From Candidatus Caldarchaeum sp. (GTDB lineage: Archaea > Thermoproteota > Nitrososphaeria_A > Caldarchaeales > Caldarchaeaceae): 16,545 bases of DNA. A program made the translations under genes and the position numbers. Shown here piece after piece: positions 6,991 to 14,812 of this stretch. The notes beneath the pieces are model-generated. The model saw only the letters and a program-made list of their open reading frames with translations. It ran no database searches and was not told the origin of the DNA. Numbering within the stretch: position 1 is the first letter of the stretch; the number at the start of each line of letters is the position of its first letter. The stretch is from NCBI GenBank assembly GCA_025054795.1, contig JANWZU010000028.1:1-16545 (forward strand), read 5' to 3'.

Positions 6991-7014
6991 CTATTCGCAC
7001 GTTTGATACCTTTT

Positions 7015-8343
7015 ATGGCTGAGGGGGACAGGGTTGGGGAGGTGGCTGTAAAGGCTGCGCCGTACTATGGTGGGAAGCTGGAGGTTGTGCCGAAGATCCC
7101 TGTGAGGTCTTTGGACGACTTTGCTGTGTGGTACACCCCCGGCGTGGCGGCGGTATGTAAGGTAATAACGAGGAGTCGTGAGAGAAGCTTCGATTACACG
7201 TGGAGATGGAACGCTATCGCCGTCGTAACAAACGGCACTAGAGTTCTCGGGCTGGGCAACATCGGCCCAGAGGCGGCTCTGCCCGTGATGGAGGGGAAGG
7301 CTCTGATTTTCAAGTTTCTCGGCGGAGTGGACGCATTCCCGCTCTGCCTCAACACAACAGACCGCAACAAGTTTGTCGAAGTCGTTAAAACGCTGGAGCC
7401 GGGGCTGGGAGGCGTCAACCTCGAAGACATATCCTCGCCGGACTGCTTCTACATACTGGACAGGCTGCGTCAGGAGATGTCCATCCCCGTGTGGCACGAC
7501 GACCAGCTTGGAACAGCAGGAGCTACTCTAGCCGGACTCTACAACGCTCTGAAAATAACCGACAGGAAACTTTCGAAGTCTGTGATAGTGTTGTTCGGCG
7601 CGGGAGCCGCTAACATAGCTACGGCTAGGCTGCTGGAGAAGGCGGGGGCAGACATGTCTAGGATAGTTCTCGTCGACAGCGTTGGCATTCTTCACGCCGA
7701 GAGGGAGGACATGGATGAGCTGATGCTCAAGAACCCGTGGAAGTACGAGCTTGCTCTTAAGACCAACAAGATGAAGATTACAGGCCAGCTTCCAGAGGCC
7801 TTGGAGGGAGCTGACGTTCTGGTAGCCGCAGCAACTCCGGGGCCAGGGCTGATCAAGAAGGAGTGGATACGACGGATGTCTGATAAGCCTGTTGTCTTCC
7901 TGCTGGCCAACCCTGTTCCCGAGATGTGGCCTTGGGAGGCTAAGGAGGCTGGAGCCTCGGTCGTGGCTACGGGTAGAAGCGACTATCCAAATCAAGTAAA
8001 CAACAGCCTCGTGTTCCCCTCGGTTTTCAGAGGAGCACTAGACGTCAGAGCCAAAACCATCACAGACGGAATGGTTCTGAAGGCAGCAGAGGCTTTGGCA
8101 GAATTCATACCCGAGGACAAGCTTACACCAGACCACATAATCCCAACGATGGAGGAGTGGGAGGTTTACGTCCACGTAGCCGCATCCGTCGCCGAGCAAG
8201 CCTCAGCCGAGAACGTAGCTCGAAGGCCTTTGACATACGACGAGGAGTTCGCAAGAGCGAGAAGAATAATAGAACGCTCGAGAAAGGTATTAATGTCGCT
8301 GATGGAGAAGCAGTTCATAAAACCTCTGCCGCAGGTCGACTAG
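7015..8343 (+). CDS. Malic enzyme (NAD(P)-dependent malate dehydrogenase, decarboxylating)
   Basis: It converts malate to pyruvate, CO2 and NAD(P)H in the cytoplasm. The 442-residue length fits the short prokaryotic type without a phosphotransacetylase tail. Motifs in order: catalytic-Tyr region WYTPGVA (residues 39-45), GNIGPEAALPVMEGKALIFK (81-100) with the catalytic-lysine region, NLEDIS (135-140) and HDDQLGTA (161-168), which supply the metal-binding acids. The Rossmann loop is FGAGAAN (194-200), followed by LLANPVPEMWPWEA (296-309) and GRSDYPNQVNN (320-330). An in-frame ATG at 6976 would add 13 residues (IYVYLFARL...), but it lies upstream of the TATA element. ATG 7015 sits 27-28 nt from the box and gives the family-like start. 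The GNAT gene begins 1 nt after its stop, so the two are probably one operon. The NAD versus NADP preference is not determined. Confidence 0.95.
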   Translation: MAEGDRVGEVAVKAAPYYGGKLEVVPKIPVRSLDDFAVWYTPGVAAVCKVITRSRERSFDYTWRWNAIAVVTNGTRVLGLGNIGPEAALPVMEGKALIFKFLGGVDAFPLCLNTTDRNKFVEVVKTLEPGLGGVNLEDISSPDCFYILDRLRQEMSIPVWHDDQLGTAGATLAGLYNALKITDRKLSKSVIVLFGAGAANIATARLLEKAGADMSRIVLVDSVGILHAEREDMDELMLKNPWKYELALKTNKMKITGQLPEALEGADVLVAAATPGPGLIKKEWIRRMSDKPVVFLLANPVPEMWPWEAKEAGASVVATGRSDYPNQVNNSLVFPSVFRGALDVRAKTITDGMVLKAAEALAEFIPEDKLTPDHIIPTMEEWEVYVHVAASVAEQASAENVARRPLTYDEEFARARRIIERSRKVLMSLMEKQFIKPLPQVD

Positions 8344-8344
8344 A

Positions 8345-8812
8345 ATGAGTCAAGTAGTTTTCAGAAAAGCTGAACCACGGGACATTTCAAGGCTGGTTGA
8401 GCTGAACACACGGCTTAAACGACTGAACGAAGAGTTCGACCCGCTTCTACGAGTCAGGGCCGACATAGCTGAGACATCCCGAACCTACTTCGAGAAAGCC
8501 ATCCACTCCCCGGACTCCTTGGTCATAGTTGCTGAGGACAGTGGAAAAGTGGTTGGGTTCATCAAGGCCGACATCAGGGAGAGACAGTTCTACGAGCCAC
8601 GCATGGAAGGCAACATCGTCGAGTTCTACCTTCTCCCGGAGTACAGGAGGAAAGGGGTTGGAGCTCAGCTGCTAGACCACACGATTAAGCTGCTGAAAGA
8701 GAAAGCCGAAATAATAACAGCCGAGTTCCCCGCCCTTAACGAGATAGCTGTGGAGTTCTACACCCGTCTAGGGTTTAGAGGCGTTGTCAGCGTATACGCA
8801 CGTGAGAGCTAG
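8345..8812 (+). CDS. GNAT-family N-acetyltransferase
   Basis: The 155-residue protein has the GNAT fold: N-terminal strand and helix (FRKAEPRDISRLVELN), a central strand pair with VVGFIKADI (residues 69-77), then VEFYLLPEYRRKGVGAQLLDHTIKLL (92-117). This last contains the acetyl-CoA pyrophosphate loop R-R-K-G-V-G (101-106). The C-terminal NEIAVEFYTRLGFRG (132-146) is motif B. It transfers an acetyl group to an amine; the acceptor (protein N-terminus, lysine or small molecule) cannot be told. It resembles RimI-type enzymes only in general pattern. ATG 8345 follows the malic enzyme stop by 1 nt, implying translational coupling and perhaps, speculatively, a role in modifying metabolic enzymes. 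Confidence 0.88.
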   Translation: MSQVVFRKAEPRDISRLVELNTRLKRLNEEFDPLLRVRADIAETSRTYFEKAIHSPDSLVIVAEDSGKVVGFIKADIRERQFYEPRMEGNIVEFYLLPEYRRKGVGAQLLDHTIKLLKEKAEIITAEFPALNEIAVEFYTRLGFRGVVSVYARES

Positions 8813-8843
8813 CTCTTGAAATCGGCGAAAGACATAAGCGTCT

Positions 8844-8859
8844 CCCCTGAAAAACGGGG
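8844..8859 (+). promoter_or_regulatory. Short hairpin over the ribosome site of the GT2 gene
   Basis: CCCC (8844-8847) pairs with GGGG (8856-8859) around the 8-nt loop TGAAAAAC. The GGGG arm ends 5 nt before ATG 8865 and is the only Shine-Dalgarno-like sequence there, so the hairpin could mask it. A weak TATA-like CATAA (about 8833-8837) would instead give a leaderless mRNA starting near the ATG, in which case this hairpin would not be in the transcript. It could also end the malic enzyme/GNAT transcript. Confidence 0.3.
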
Positions 8860-8864
8860 TTTAG

Positions 8865-10742
8865 ATGTCTCTAGGCGGCTCGGTTCAGCTGGTGATTGTT
8901 GCGCTCAGCGTTTATTCGATACTCTATCTGCTTAACTACGTCTATCTAGCCTTCATCTCCTCGTCCGTACCCAGAAAACATCGACAAACAGCTTCAGAAA
9001 ACTGGCCCCACGTGTCAATACACATACCCATATACAACGAGCGGTACGTCGCCGGAAGAATCATCCAAGCCATCTCGGAACTCGACTACCCTCGGGAAAA
9101 GCTTCAACTCATAGTCGTCGACGACTCCGAAGACGACACAACAGCCATCATCGAGGAAACAGCCTCCAGATGTGTTGTGGGCAAAATCGAGTTCGTACAT
9201 TTGCGGAGAAGTGTTAGACAGGGGTTTAAGGGAGGAGCTCTTCAAGAAGCGCTCAAACACACGAAAGGCGATTTCATAGCTGTTTTCGACGCAGACTTTG
9301 TACCGTCTAGGGATTTTTTGAAGCGTGTGCTAAGCTTCTTTGACGAAGAAAAGGTTGGAGCTGTTCAAGTACGATGGGAGCACCTTAACGGACAACAGTC
9401 TGTTCTTACGAGAGGGCAGGCCCTGAACCTAGACCTCCACTTCGAGGTTGAACAGCAGGCGAGGTCGACGGCCCGCTATTTCGTCAACTTCAACGGCACA
9501 GCGGGAATCTGGAGAAGGAGATGCATCGAGGAAGCTGGAGGCTGGAGAGGCTGCCTAGCGGAGGACTTGGAGCTGAGTGTTCGGGCGCACCTGAAAGGCT
9601 GGCGGATAGTCTACGTCAGCGAGCCATCCTGCCCGGGCGAGGTTCCTCCACAGATGCAGGCCGCCAAAAGACAGCAGTACAGATGGGCTTACGGCGCCAT
9701 CGAAACAGCCAAGCTGCATCTGCTAAACATCATGAGGTCTCACCTCAGTCTGGGGGTGAAGGTTCAGTCCTTTTTCCACCTAACAAGGCACATCCCTCAA
9801 CTCATGTTTCTCGCAATCCTCATGCTCACGCCTGTTGCAATTCTAGCCAACGTACCATCGGGCAACGCCCTGCTCTCAGCCTCATGGGCCCTAATCTCAG
9901 CAGCGGTCGTGACCGCTAAGCTTGGAACAGGGCGGCTTAGGGAGTTTCCTTACATGGTTCTGTTCACAACCTCGATGACCGTTAACAACTCACTCGCAGT
10001 TCTGGATGCCCTGAGGGGAAGGAGAAGAGAATTTTATAGGACGCCGAAGTTCGGAGAAGGAGAGTGGCGGGGTAAGAAGTACGTGCTTCCGCTGGACGCT
10101 CAGTCATACTTTGAAATAGCCTTCGGGCTGTGGCTTCTCATCCTTTCTATCCTCTCTTCTTTAAAACTTCTTCTGGGCTACACTATATATCTTGTTATCT
10201 CGGGTGTGTCGATACTCTACGCTGGGGCACTCTCTCTTCACCACTCGCCAAAAGGCGTAATAACCATGCGCTCGAAAAGGCTGAAATCCCTCCGGCTTTT
10301 GATAACGGCCATCATCGCAGCCGGACTGATAACGGCTGTAAGCGGCTACTACCAGACCTACTACAGGCTCGACTACGCCAGCGGCTACCTTGCCCGAGGG
10401 GCATCGTCGTCGGATGCAGGAGAGATAGCGGGGTACATCGAAAAGGCTCTCGAGATCCTCCCAGAAACAGGAAACCCTGTCTGGATTTTCCCCACACCCC
10501 GAACAGACTTCAGCCTCATAACCAAGGACCTCCAAGGGCTTTTAACCACAGCATCGTCCCTCACCAAAATCCAGTCAGACTCACCCACCTACCAGCAGGG
10601 ACTAGACCAGCTGAAAGACAGCCTAAAAACAATAAGGGAGCAGGTAAGCGAAGCCGCCCCCTTCTACCTAATCAGTCCGTTGTCTTTGATACTGGCGACT
10701 TCATGGCTGGCGGCGCTGGCCTACGTTCTCAAAAAATACTAA
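8865..10742 (+). CDS. Membrane glycosyltransferase family 2, cellulose-synthase-like
   Basis: This 625-residue inner-membrane enzyme probably polymerises or transfers sugars from a nucleotide or lipid donor. Residues 7-31 form a membrane helix. The GT2 catalytic domain follows with VVDDSEDDT (84-92), FDADFVPS (141-148, the DxD metal site), FNGTAGIWRR (209-218), AEDLELSVRAHLKGW (232-246, base Asp234) and QQYRW (270-274). The ED plus Q-x-x-RW pair marks processive synthases such as BcsA and mannan synthases. Further helices lie at about 308-330, 335-352, 364-381, 416-436, 437-458 and 476-495. Unusually, about 100 polar residues (497-600) then form a predicted helical, outward-facing segment, closed by a last helix (601-620). 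No PilZ domain is present. The gene lies 52 nt after the GNAT gene; I see no partner synthase subunit next to it. Confidence 0.88.
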   Translation: MSLGGSVQLVIVALSVYSILYLLNYVYLAFISSSVPRKHRQTASENWPHVSIHIPIYNERYVAGRIIQAISELDYPREKLQLIVVDDSEDDTTAIIEETASRCVVGKIEFVHLRRSVRQGFKGGALQEALKHTKGDFIAVFDADFVPSRDFLKRVLSFFDEEKVGAVQVRWEHLNGQQSVLTRGQALNLDLHFEVEQQARSTARYFVNFNGTAGIWRRRCIEEAGGWRGCLAEDLELSVRAHLKGWRIVYVSEPSCPGEVPPQMQAAKRQQYRWAYGAIETAKLHLLNIMRSHLSLGVKVQSFFHLTRHIPQLMFLAILMLTPVAILANVPSGNALLSASWALISAAVVTAKLGTGRLREFPYMVLFTTSMTVNNSLAVLDALRGRRREFYRTPKFGEGEWRGKKYVLPLDAQSYFEIAFGLWLLILSILSSLKLLLGYTIYLVISGVSILYAGALSLHHSPKGVITMRSKRLKSLRLLITAIIAAGLITAVSGYYQTYYRLDYASGYLARGASSSDAGEIAGYIEKALEILPETGNPVWIFPTPRTDFSLITKDLQGLLTTASSLTKIQSDSPTYQQGLDQLKDSLKTIREQVSEAAPFYLISPLSLILATSWLAALAYVLKKY

Positions 10743-10746
10743 AACA
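10731..10746 (-). terminator. Possible T-rich terminator of the 10791-11576 gene
   Basis: Read on the minus strand, this holds TTTTAGTATTTTTTGA just downstream of the minus-strand stop at 10791, inside the tail of the convergent GT2 gene. Runs of T are typical archaeal termination signals. No hairpin is associated and the call is tentative. Confidence 0.3.
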
Positions 10747-10790
10747 CGAAGCAGCTGTTTTCTTCAGTCGACGCCTGAATGCGTTGATCT

Positions 10791-11576
10791 TTACCGGCTG
10801 GTTTTGCATGAGATTTTAACCGTGTATTCGGCTTCCTTCACGCCTTCGTCCAGAGCGATGTCCACGCCGGACCAGTTGAGCCTCGGAGGCTGAAACTCTC
10901 TGCCAGCAAACACCTCAAAGCCTTCTGGGAAGAGGAACTGTATGTCAAGGCCGAGCTTTTTTGACGCCAAGGTTGGAGAGCGATGTTTGATTCTGGACCA
11001 AGGCCCCGGCTCCGTGGCCCTTCCGTCCAACACTACGCAGTCAAACAGCTCTCCAGACAGCTCGTTGGCTACGATTAACGTGCCGCAGCCTCTCTCCCTC
11101 AGCACCCTTACTTTAATGGTGTCTTCTGAAAAAGTATATCTTACTTCGCAGAGCTCAGCCGTCTCAACCTTGACGTATCTTGTCTTCAAAAGATGCGACC
11201 GAATCTTCATCAAAAGCCTGAACAGACTGGAGGCGTTGCCGCCGCCTAAATACGTCGGCGTAAGCCTTTCCCTGATTCTTCTGTGTAATGTGGTTACGTC
11301 GAGAGGGCCGAGATACCTTCTTGAAAGTCCGTTAAGCTCGAGCTTTCTGACAGCTGATCCCTCTTGTAAGGTGTCCTTGTGTGAGAGGGGGAAGTATGTT
11401 CTGCCGTGGAGCCTTAGCACAGCGCCTCCAATCCCCATGCCCTCGCCGGCGACGTCGAGGCCGTGGTATGTTAGACCAAGCCCTCTAACAACTCCAGAGA
11501 CCTCCATCCCGTCGGCTCCGGCAGGCAGGAGGAAGGCCTCAACAGGCCCGTGGAGCCAGAGGCTCTCGCCGCTCAA
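10791..11576 (-). CDS. Uncharacterised protein, 261 residues
   Basis: I do not recognise this protein. It has no signal peptide or membrane helix and looks soluble, with many short beta-like stretches. Notable parts are a glycine-rich GEGMGIGGAVLRLHGRTYFPLS (about 44-65), a basic helical middle (RRIRERL, LFRLLMKIRSHLLKTRY, residues 99-134) and a beta-rich C-terminal half rich in V/I/F with WSGVDIALDEG (235-245). Cysteines are at 143, 164, 180 and 257, with no clear metal motif. The frame starts at TTG 11576; a stop codon lies upstream in frame near the TATA box, and ATG at residue 24 is an alternative. Codon choice matches its neighbours, and the divergent promoter to a real gene supports it being expressed. 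It sits alone, convergent to the GT2 gene and divergent from the radical SAM gene. Confidence 0.75.
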   Translation of the reverse strand: MSGESLWLHGPVEAFLLPAGADGMEVSGVVRGLGLTYHGLDVAGEGMGIGGAVLRLHGRTYFPLSHKDTLQEGSAVRKLELNGLSRRYLGPLDVTTLHRRIRERLTPTYLGGGNASSLFRLLMKIRSHLLKTRYVKVETAELCEVRYTFSEDTIKVRVLRERGCGTLIVANELSGELFDCVVLDGRATEPGPWSRIKHRSPTLASKKLGLDIQFLFPEGFEVFAGREFQPPRLNWSGVDIALDEGVKEAEYTVKISCKTSR

Positions 11577-11606
11577 CCTTTCCCACGAGTAGATTTTGGG
11601 TAAATG

Positions 11607-11612
11607 TTATAA
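11607..11612. promoter_or_regulatory. Palindromic TATA box shared by 10791-11576 and the radical SAM gene
   Basis: TTATAA is self-complementary. Its centre is about 26 nt before the forward ATG 11636 (leaderless) and about 33 nt before the reverse TTG 11576 (leader about 6-7 nt). It is the only TATA candidate in the 59-nt gap, so both genes should depend on the same TBP site. Confidence 0.6.
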
Positions 11613-11635
11613 AGCCTTAGCCCTACAACAATCGG

Positions 11636-13003
11636 ATGGCTGCGGACCTTCTGCTGGTCTTCCCCTACTTCTTCGACGGAAGGTCGAAGCACTGGCAGTT
11701 TCCCCCGCTCGGACTGGCTTACATTGCATCCTACGTCAGAAGCAGAGGCTACAGGGTTAAGGTTTTGGACTGCACTTTCCTCGACAAGCAGGAGGCCGTT
11801 AGCCTGATAGGCCGTGAGAGGGCTAGGGTTGTGGGGGTTTACAGCATGCTTTCTATGGTCAGTTCTGCGAAGGAGTTGGCGGCGGCTGCACGCGATTCAT
11901 GCGAGGCTGTGATTGCAGGAGGCCCGATGCCCTCAAGCTATCCAGCCATGTTCCTCAAAGACTTCGACGTAGTTGTTCAAGGCGAAGGGGAGATTTCTGT
12001 CGCCGAGCTGCTTGACAAGATGGATGGCAGAAGCGAGCCGCATCTCGACGGGGTAAAGGGTTTATGGCTAAGCACACGGATGAACGGCGGCAGGGTCAGC
12101 TTCACAGGCGGCAGGCCTCTTGTGAAAGATTTGGACGAGTTTCCCTTTCCGGCGAGAGACCTTTTCGACCACAGCGCATACCAGTCATACTACAGGAGAA
12201 ACTTCGGATACACGATGACTTCGATGGTGGCCAGCAGAGGCTGTCCGTTCTCGTGCGACTTCTGCTGGAGGCCGGATTACGGCAGAGTGTACAGAGTTCG
12301 GTCTCCTGAGAACATCGTTCAGGAGATGGAAGAAGTCAGGAACAAATGGGGTTATGAGAGGATATGGTTTGCGGACGAGCTTTTCATAGCCAGCAAGAAA
12401 CACATCATAAAGCTGTGTGAAGAGATTGTTAAACAGCGTGTTGACGTCTTATGGGAATGTTTATCGAGGGTCGACCTCTTCGACGCCGAGGTGGCGAACG
12501 CCATGAAGAAGGCCGGCTGCTACAAGGTTATCTTCGGCCTCGAGTCGGGCGACGACCATGTTTTGAGCAACTTGATGAACAAGAAGATAAAGACATCCCA
12601 GTCTATTTCGGCTGTGAAAACAGCTAAGAAGGCAGGAATGCAGGTTGGGGCCTTCTTCATACTCGGCTACCCAGGCGAGAACAACCAAACGATGCTCAAG
12701 ACTATAAGGCTTGCCTCAACTCTGCCGCTTGACTACTTCAGCATGACTGTACCCTATCCTCTGCCGGGAACAGGCCTTTACGAAAAGGTGCAGGATAGGA
12801 TGGAGGCCTTCGAGTGGGAGAAGCCGATGCATGGATGGGATCACAAGCTTCTCTTTAAACACGACTTCTCGCTCGAGAAGCTGCGGTACGGCATGTGGAA
12901 AGCCAAGACGCAGTCGAAGCTGAGGAAAAAGCTGGGGCCGTTTTACGTGCTGCTCAAGCCCTACGAGATCTACACAGACCTAAAATTCAAGCGGATGAAT
13001 TGA
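11636..13003 (+). CDS. B12-binding-domain radical SAM protein
   Basis: This 455-residue class B type radical SAM enzyme probably methylates or rearranges an unactivated carbon. The N-terminal half (about 1-130) is a Rossmann-like cobalamin-binding domain, with FPPLGLAYIASYVRSRGYRVKVLD (22-45), VIAGGPMPSSYP (92-103) and VVQGEGEISVAELL (113-126). There is no DxHxxG motif, as is common in this class. The radical SAM core begins at SRGCPFSCDFCW (200-211), with Cys203, Cys207 and Cys210 holding the [4Fe-4S] cluster. IWFADELF, FGLESGDD (300-307), FFILGYPGE (340-348) and YPLPGTGLY (374-382) follow. This is the BchE/HpnP-like group, which also contains archaeal lipid-modifying enzymes, but the substrate cannot be named. 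The gene is leaderless by TATA spacing. Its last 34 nt overlap the end of the convergent DoxX-like gene. Confidence 0.88.
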   Translation: MAADLLLVFPYFFDGRSKHWQFPPLGLAYIASYVRSRGYRVKVLDCTFLDKQEAVSLIGRERARVVGVYSMLSMVSSAKELAAAARDSCEAVIAGGPMPSSYPAMFLKDFDVVVQGEGEISVAELLDKMDGRSEPHLDGVKGLWLSTRMNGGRVSFTGGRPLVKDLDEFPFPARDLFDHSAYQSYYRRNFGYTMTSMVASRGCPFSCDFCWRPDYGRVYRVRSPENIVQEMEEVRNKWGYERIWFADELFIASKKHIIKLCEEIVKQRVDVLWECLSRVDLFDAEVANAMKKAGCYKVIFGLESGDDHVLSNLMNKKIKTSQSISAVKTAKKAGMQVGAFFILGYPGENNQTMLKTIRLASTLPLDYFSMTVPYPLPGTGLYEKVQDRMEAFEWEKPMHGWDHKLLFKHDFSLEKLRYGMWKAKTQSKLRKKLGPFYVLLKPYEIYTDLKFKRMN

Positions 13004-13671
13004 GATGTTCTTCTGGCGTATGTGATGGCTGCTGCTGTCAGTGCGATGTTCTGGGGGAGGGCCAGCGGGTAAGCCGCAACCACTGAGAACAGTGTTAGAA
13101 GGGCTGCCGTAGATAGGCCTACGGCTTTCCGGCCGAGGCCTGAAACAAGAAGTAAAGATAGCGAAACTTCGACGACGAAGATGAGGAAGACGGTGTTTTC
13201 GATTCCGAGGGGCGCTGCTACTGCTCGGGCGAGGATGTTTCCCCTTATGTAGCTGATGAAATGTAGTGGGTTTCGGTAGGCGTCCAGCCCCCACTCAAAC
13301 AACGGATACGCTATCCCGACCCTTAGAAGGAAATCCTCCACGAAGTTGTCCAGCTTGGGTTGATGCACAGCTTTCACGATGTGTGGCAGCAGCTGAGAAA
13401 GTGTAATGCCGAGTATCCCTACTGTCTGTGGTTCTGCGAGTGGTTCGAAAGGCTTGACACGTAGCACGTAGAATGCTGTTAACGCTGCTGTGGAGAGAAG
13501 GGCGTAGGGCCTCAGTTTCTGGAAAAACATCGCAGACCCGGAGAGCGTGTGTGCTGCGAACAGTAGGAGTGGATGGGGTAGAGTCGGCTCTCTTGCGATG
13601 GATGGGTCGACGAGTGCCGAGGCTCCCCACAGAAGGTTAACCAGCGCAAGCCCCAGAATTATCAACTGCAT
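12970..13671 (-). CDS. DoxX-like membrane protein
   Basis: This 233-residue integral membrane protein has about seven or eight hydrophobic segments (near 3-20, 33-50, 55-71, 85-100, 118-130, 158-178, 184-202, 207-220). The middle stretch LLRVGIAYPLFEWGLDAYRNPLHFISY (about 115-141), followed by VFLIFVVEVSLSLLLVSGLGRKAVGL (161-186), resembles the DoxX/DoxD membrane family, in which an R-x-x-x-G...G helix is followed by a P-x-x helix. The function of most DoxX-like proteins is unknown. Its ATG 13671 lies 35 nt inside the upstream glycosyltransferase gene, so the two are probably translationally linked. Its 3' end overlaps the convergent radical SAM gene by 34 nt. The DoxX assignment is moderate; membrane nature is certain. 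Confidence 0.7.
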   Translation of the reverse strand: MQLIILGLALVNLLWGASALVDPSIAREPTLPHPLLLFAAHTLSGSAMFFQKLRPYALLSTAALTAFYVLRVKPFEPLAEPQTVGILGITLSQLLPHIVKAVHQPKLDNFVEDFLLRVGIAYPLFEWGLDAYRNPLHFISYIRGNILARAVAAPLGIENTVFLIFVVEVSLSLLLVSGLGRKAVGLSTAALLTLFSVVAAYPLALPQNIALTAAAITYARRTSQFIRLNFRSV

Positions 13672-14812
13672 GTTTCCTCACCCTTGCCAGCTCTTTGAAA
13701 AACAGCGTGTAAAAAACTAACGAGGATAAGAAACGAACAACGAGGCGTGGGCCCTCGAACGTCCAAGTAGTGTGGTATAGGTCAACCGCCATGGTGGGCC
13801 AAACAGGGTAGAGAAGCTGTGGGACGGAGAAGTTGAGGACTGAGAAGGCTATGACAGAGAGCCATAGCCTTGTGGATGGCGGCTTGCCCGTCAGCACGTG
13901 AATCAGCAGAAAAGGAAGGATGAGATTCTGCTCGGACACCCTCGGCCTAAGCACTAGAAAAACCGTGCTGCCGAGAAGGGCAAGCCAGGACAGTTCCTTA
14001 AACGTGCGTGGCCTACGTAGTATGATTGTCCCCGAAGCTAAGGCCACAGCCAAAAGCCAAGGAAGTCCAACTACGAAGCCGTAGGGGTTGATCCCTTCAT
14101 AACTCCATCCGTAGAAATACTCGAATATATTGAGCGGTGAAAGGCCTCCGGCCTCGCCCAGCCAGTTGACCGTTCCGCCTAGTGGCGTTGACGTATTCCA
14201 GCCGAACAGTATGAAGGGTGTGAAGAAGAATACCAGCGAAAGGAAGATGAGCAGTGCAAGGAACTTCAGCCCTCGTCGCAGCCCGTGGTAGGCGATGAAA
14301 GCTGGAACAGCCCCTAGGGCGAGTGGTTTAATGTCGAGTGATGCCGCCAGCAGAACTGCTGAAAAACCAATCCTATCGGCTTTCAGCATTGCGAGGAGAA
14401 GTATGGCTGCAGCGAGGACGTCGGGCTTACCCCAAGCAGCCGTGGTCATCAGCACGAAAGGGTTGAGCAGATAAAACTCTCCACCTCCGGCCCCGGCCTT
14501 TCTGACCAGTAGGAAAAGGGTTAACAGGCTGAGGACGATGGGTAGCTTCGACAGAGCGTTGAACAGCAAGAGGTCTCCCTGGGAAAGAAAGTACGCCGCC
14601 GACAGCCAGAGTGGCCAGAGGGGTGTTTCTCCGATGCCCTGTATGTTGGCGGGGTAGGATGGGTTGGGGTAGGTTCCTCCTTCGTAGGGGCTTAGGCCGT
14701 TGACGATGTTGCGTGCTGCCACATAGCTTACAAGTAGGTCGTAGCCGTGTCCGAGAAGAAGAACGGACGGAGTAATCAGAATTATCGATGCAGCAGCCGA
14801 GAGCCTGTTCAT
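13637..14812 (-). CDS. Polytopic GT-C-type membrane glycosyltransferase (PIG-M/DUF2029-like)
   Basis: From ATG 14812 the protein is 391 residues with about nine to ten hydrophobic helices. The first outward loop, GYDLLVSYVAARNIVNGLSPYEGG (23-46), matches the lipid-linked-sugar transferase pattern, in which an acid (Asp25) follows the first helix and N-G-x-x-P-Y comes next. AAWGKPDVLAAAILLLAM (125-142) and RPRVSEQNLILPF (289-301) echo the W-G-x-D-x-L and R-V-x-E-Q motifs of PIG-M/DUF2029 mannosyltransferases. It probably moves a sugar from a polyprenyl-phosphate donor onto a lipid or glycan on the outer face. The open frame extends upstream to 15037, but that arginine-rich 75-residue extension overlaps the preceding gene. 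ATG 14812 forms an ATGA overlap with its stop and is clearly preferred. Confidence 0.8.
   Translation of the reverse strand: MNRLSAAASIILITPSVLLLGHGYDLLVSYVAARNIVNGLSPYEGGTYPNPSYPANIQGIGETPLWPLWLSAAYFLSQGDLLLFNALSKLPIVLSLLTLFLLVRKAGAGGGEFYLLNPFVLMTTAAWGKPDVLAAAILLLAMLKADRIGFSAVLLAASLDIKPLALGAVPAFIAYHGLRRGLKFLALLIFLSLVFFFTPFILFGWNTSTPLGGTVNWLGEAGGLSPLNIFEYFYGWSYEGINPYGFVVGLPWLLAVALASGTIILRRPRTFKELSWLALLGSTVFLVLRPRVSEQNLILPFLLIHVLTGKPPSTRLWLSVIAFSVLNFSVPQLLYPVWPTMAVDLYHTTWTFEGPRLVVRFLSSLVFYTLFFKELARVRKHAVDNSGACAG

Noticed and set aside
6991..7497. 168-residue minus-strand open frame
   Set aside because: Antisense to the conserved malic enzyme N-terminal half; composition is not protein-like.
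10130..10819. 229-residue plus-strand open frame overlapping the end of the GT2 gene
   Set aside because: It is almost wholly inside the GT2 coding region in another frame, has proline/arginine/serine-rich low-information sequence and no family motif.
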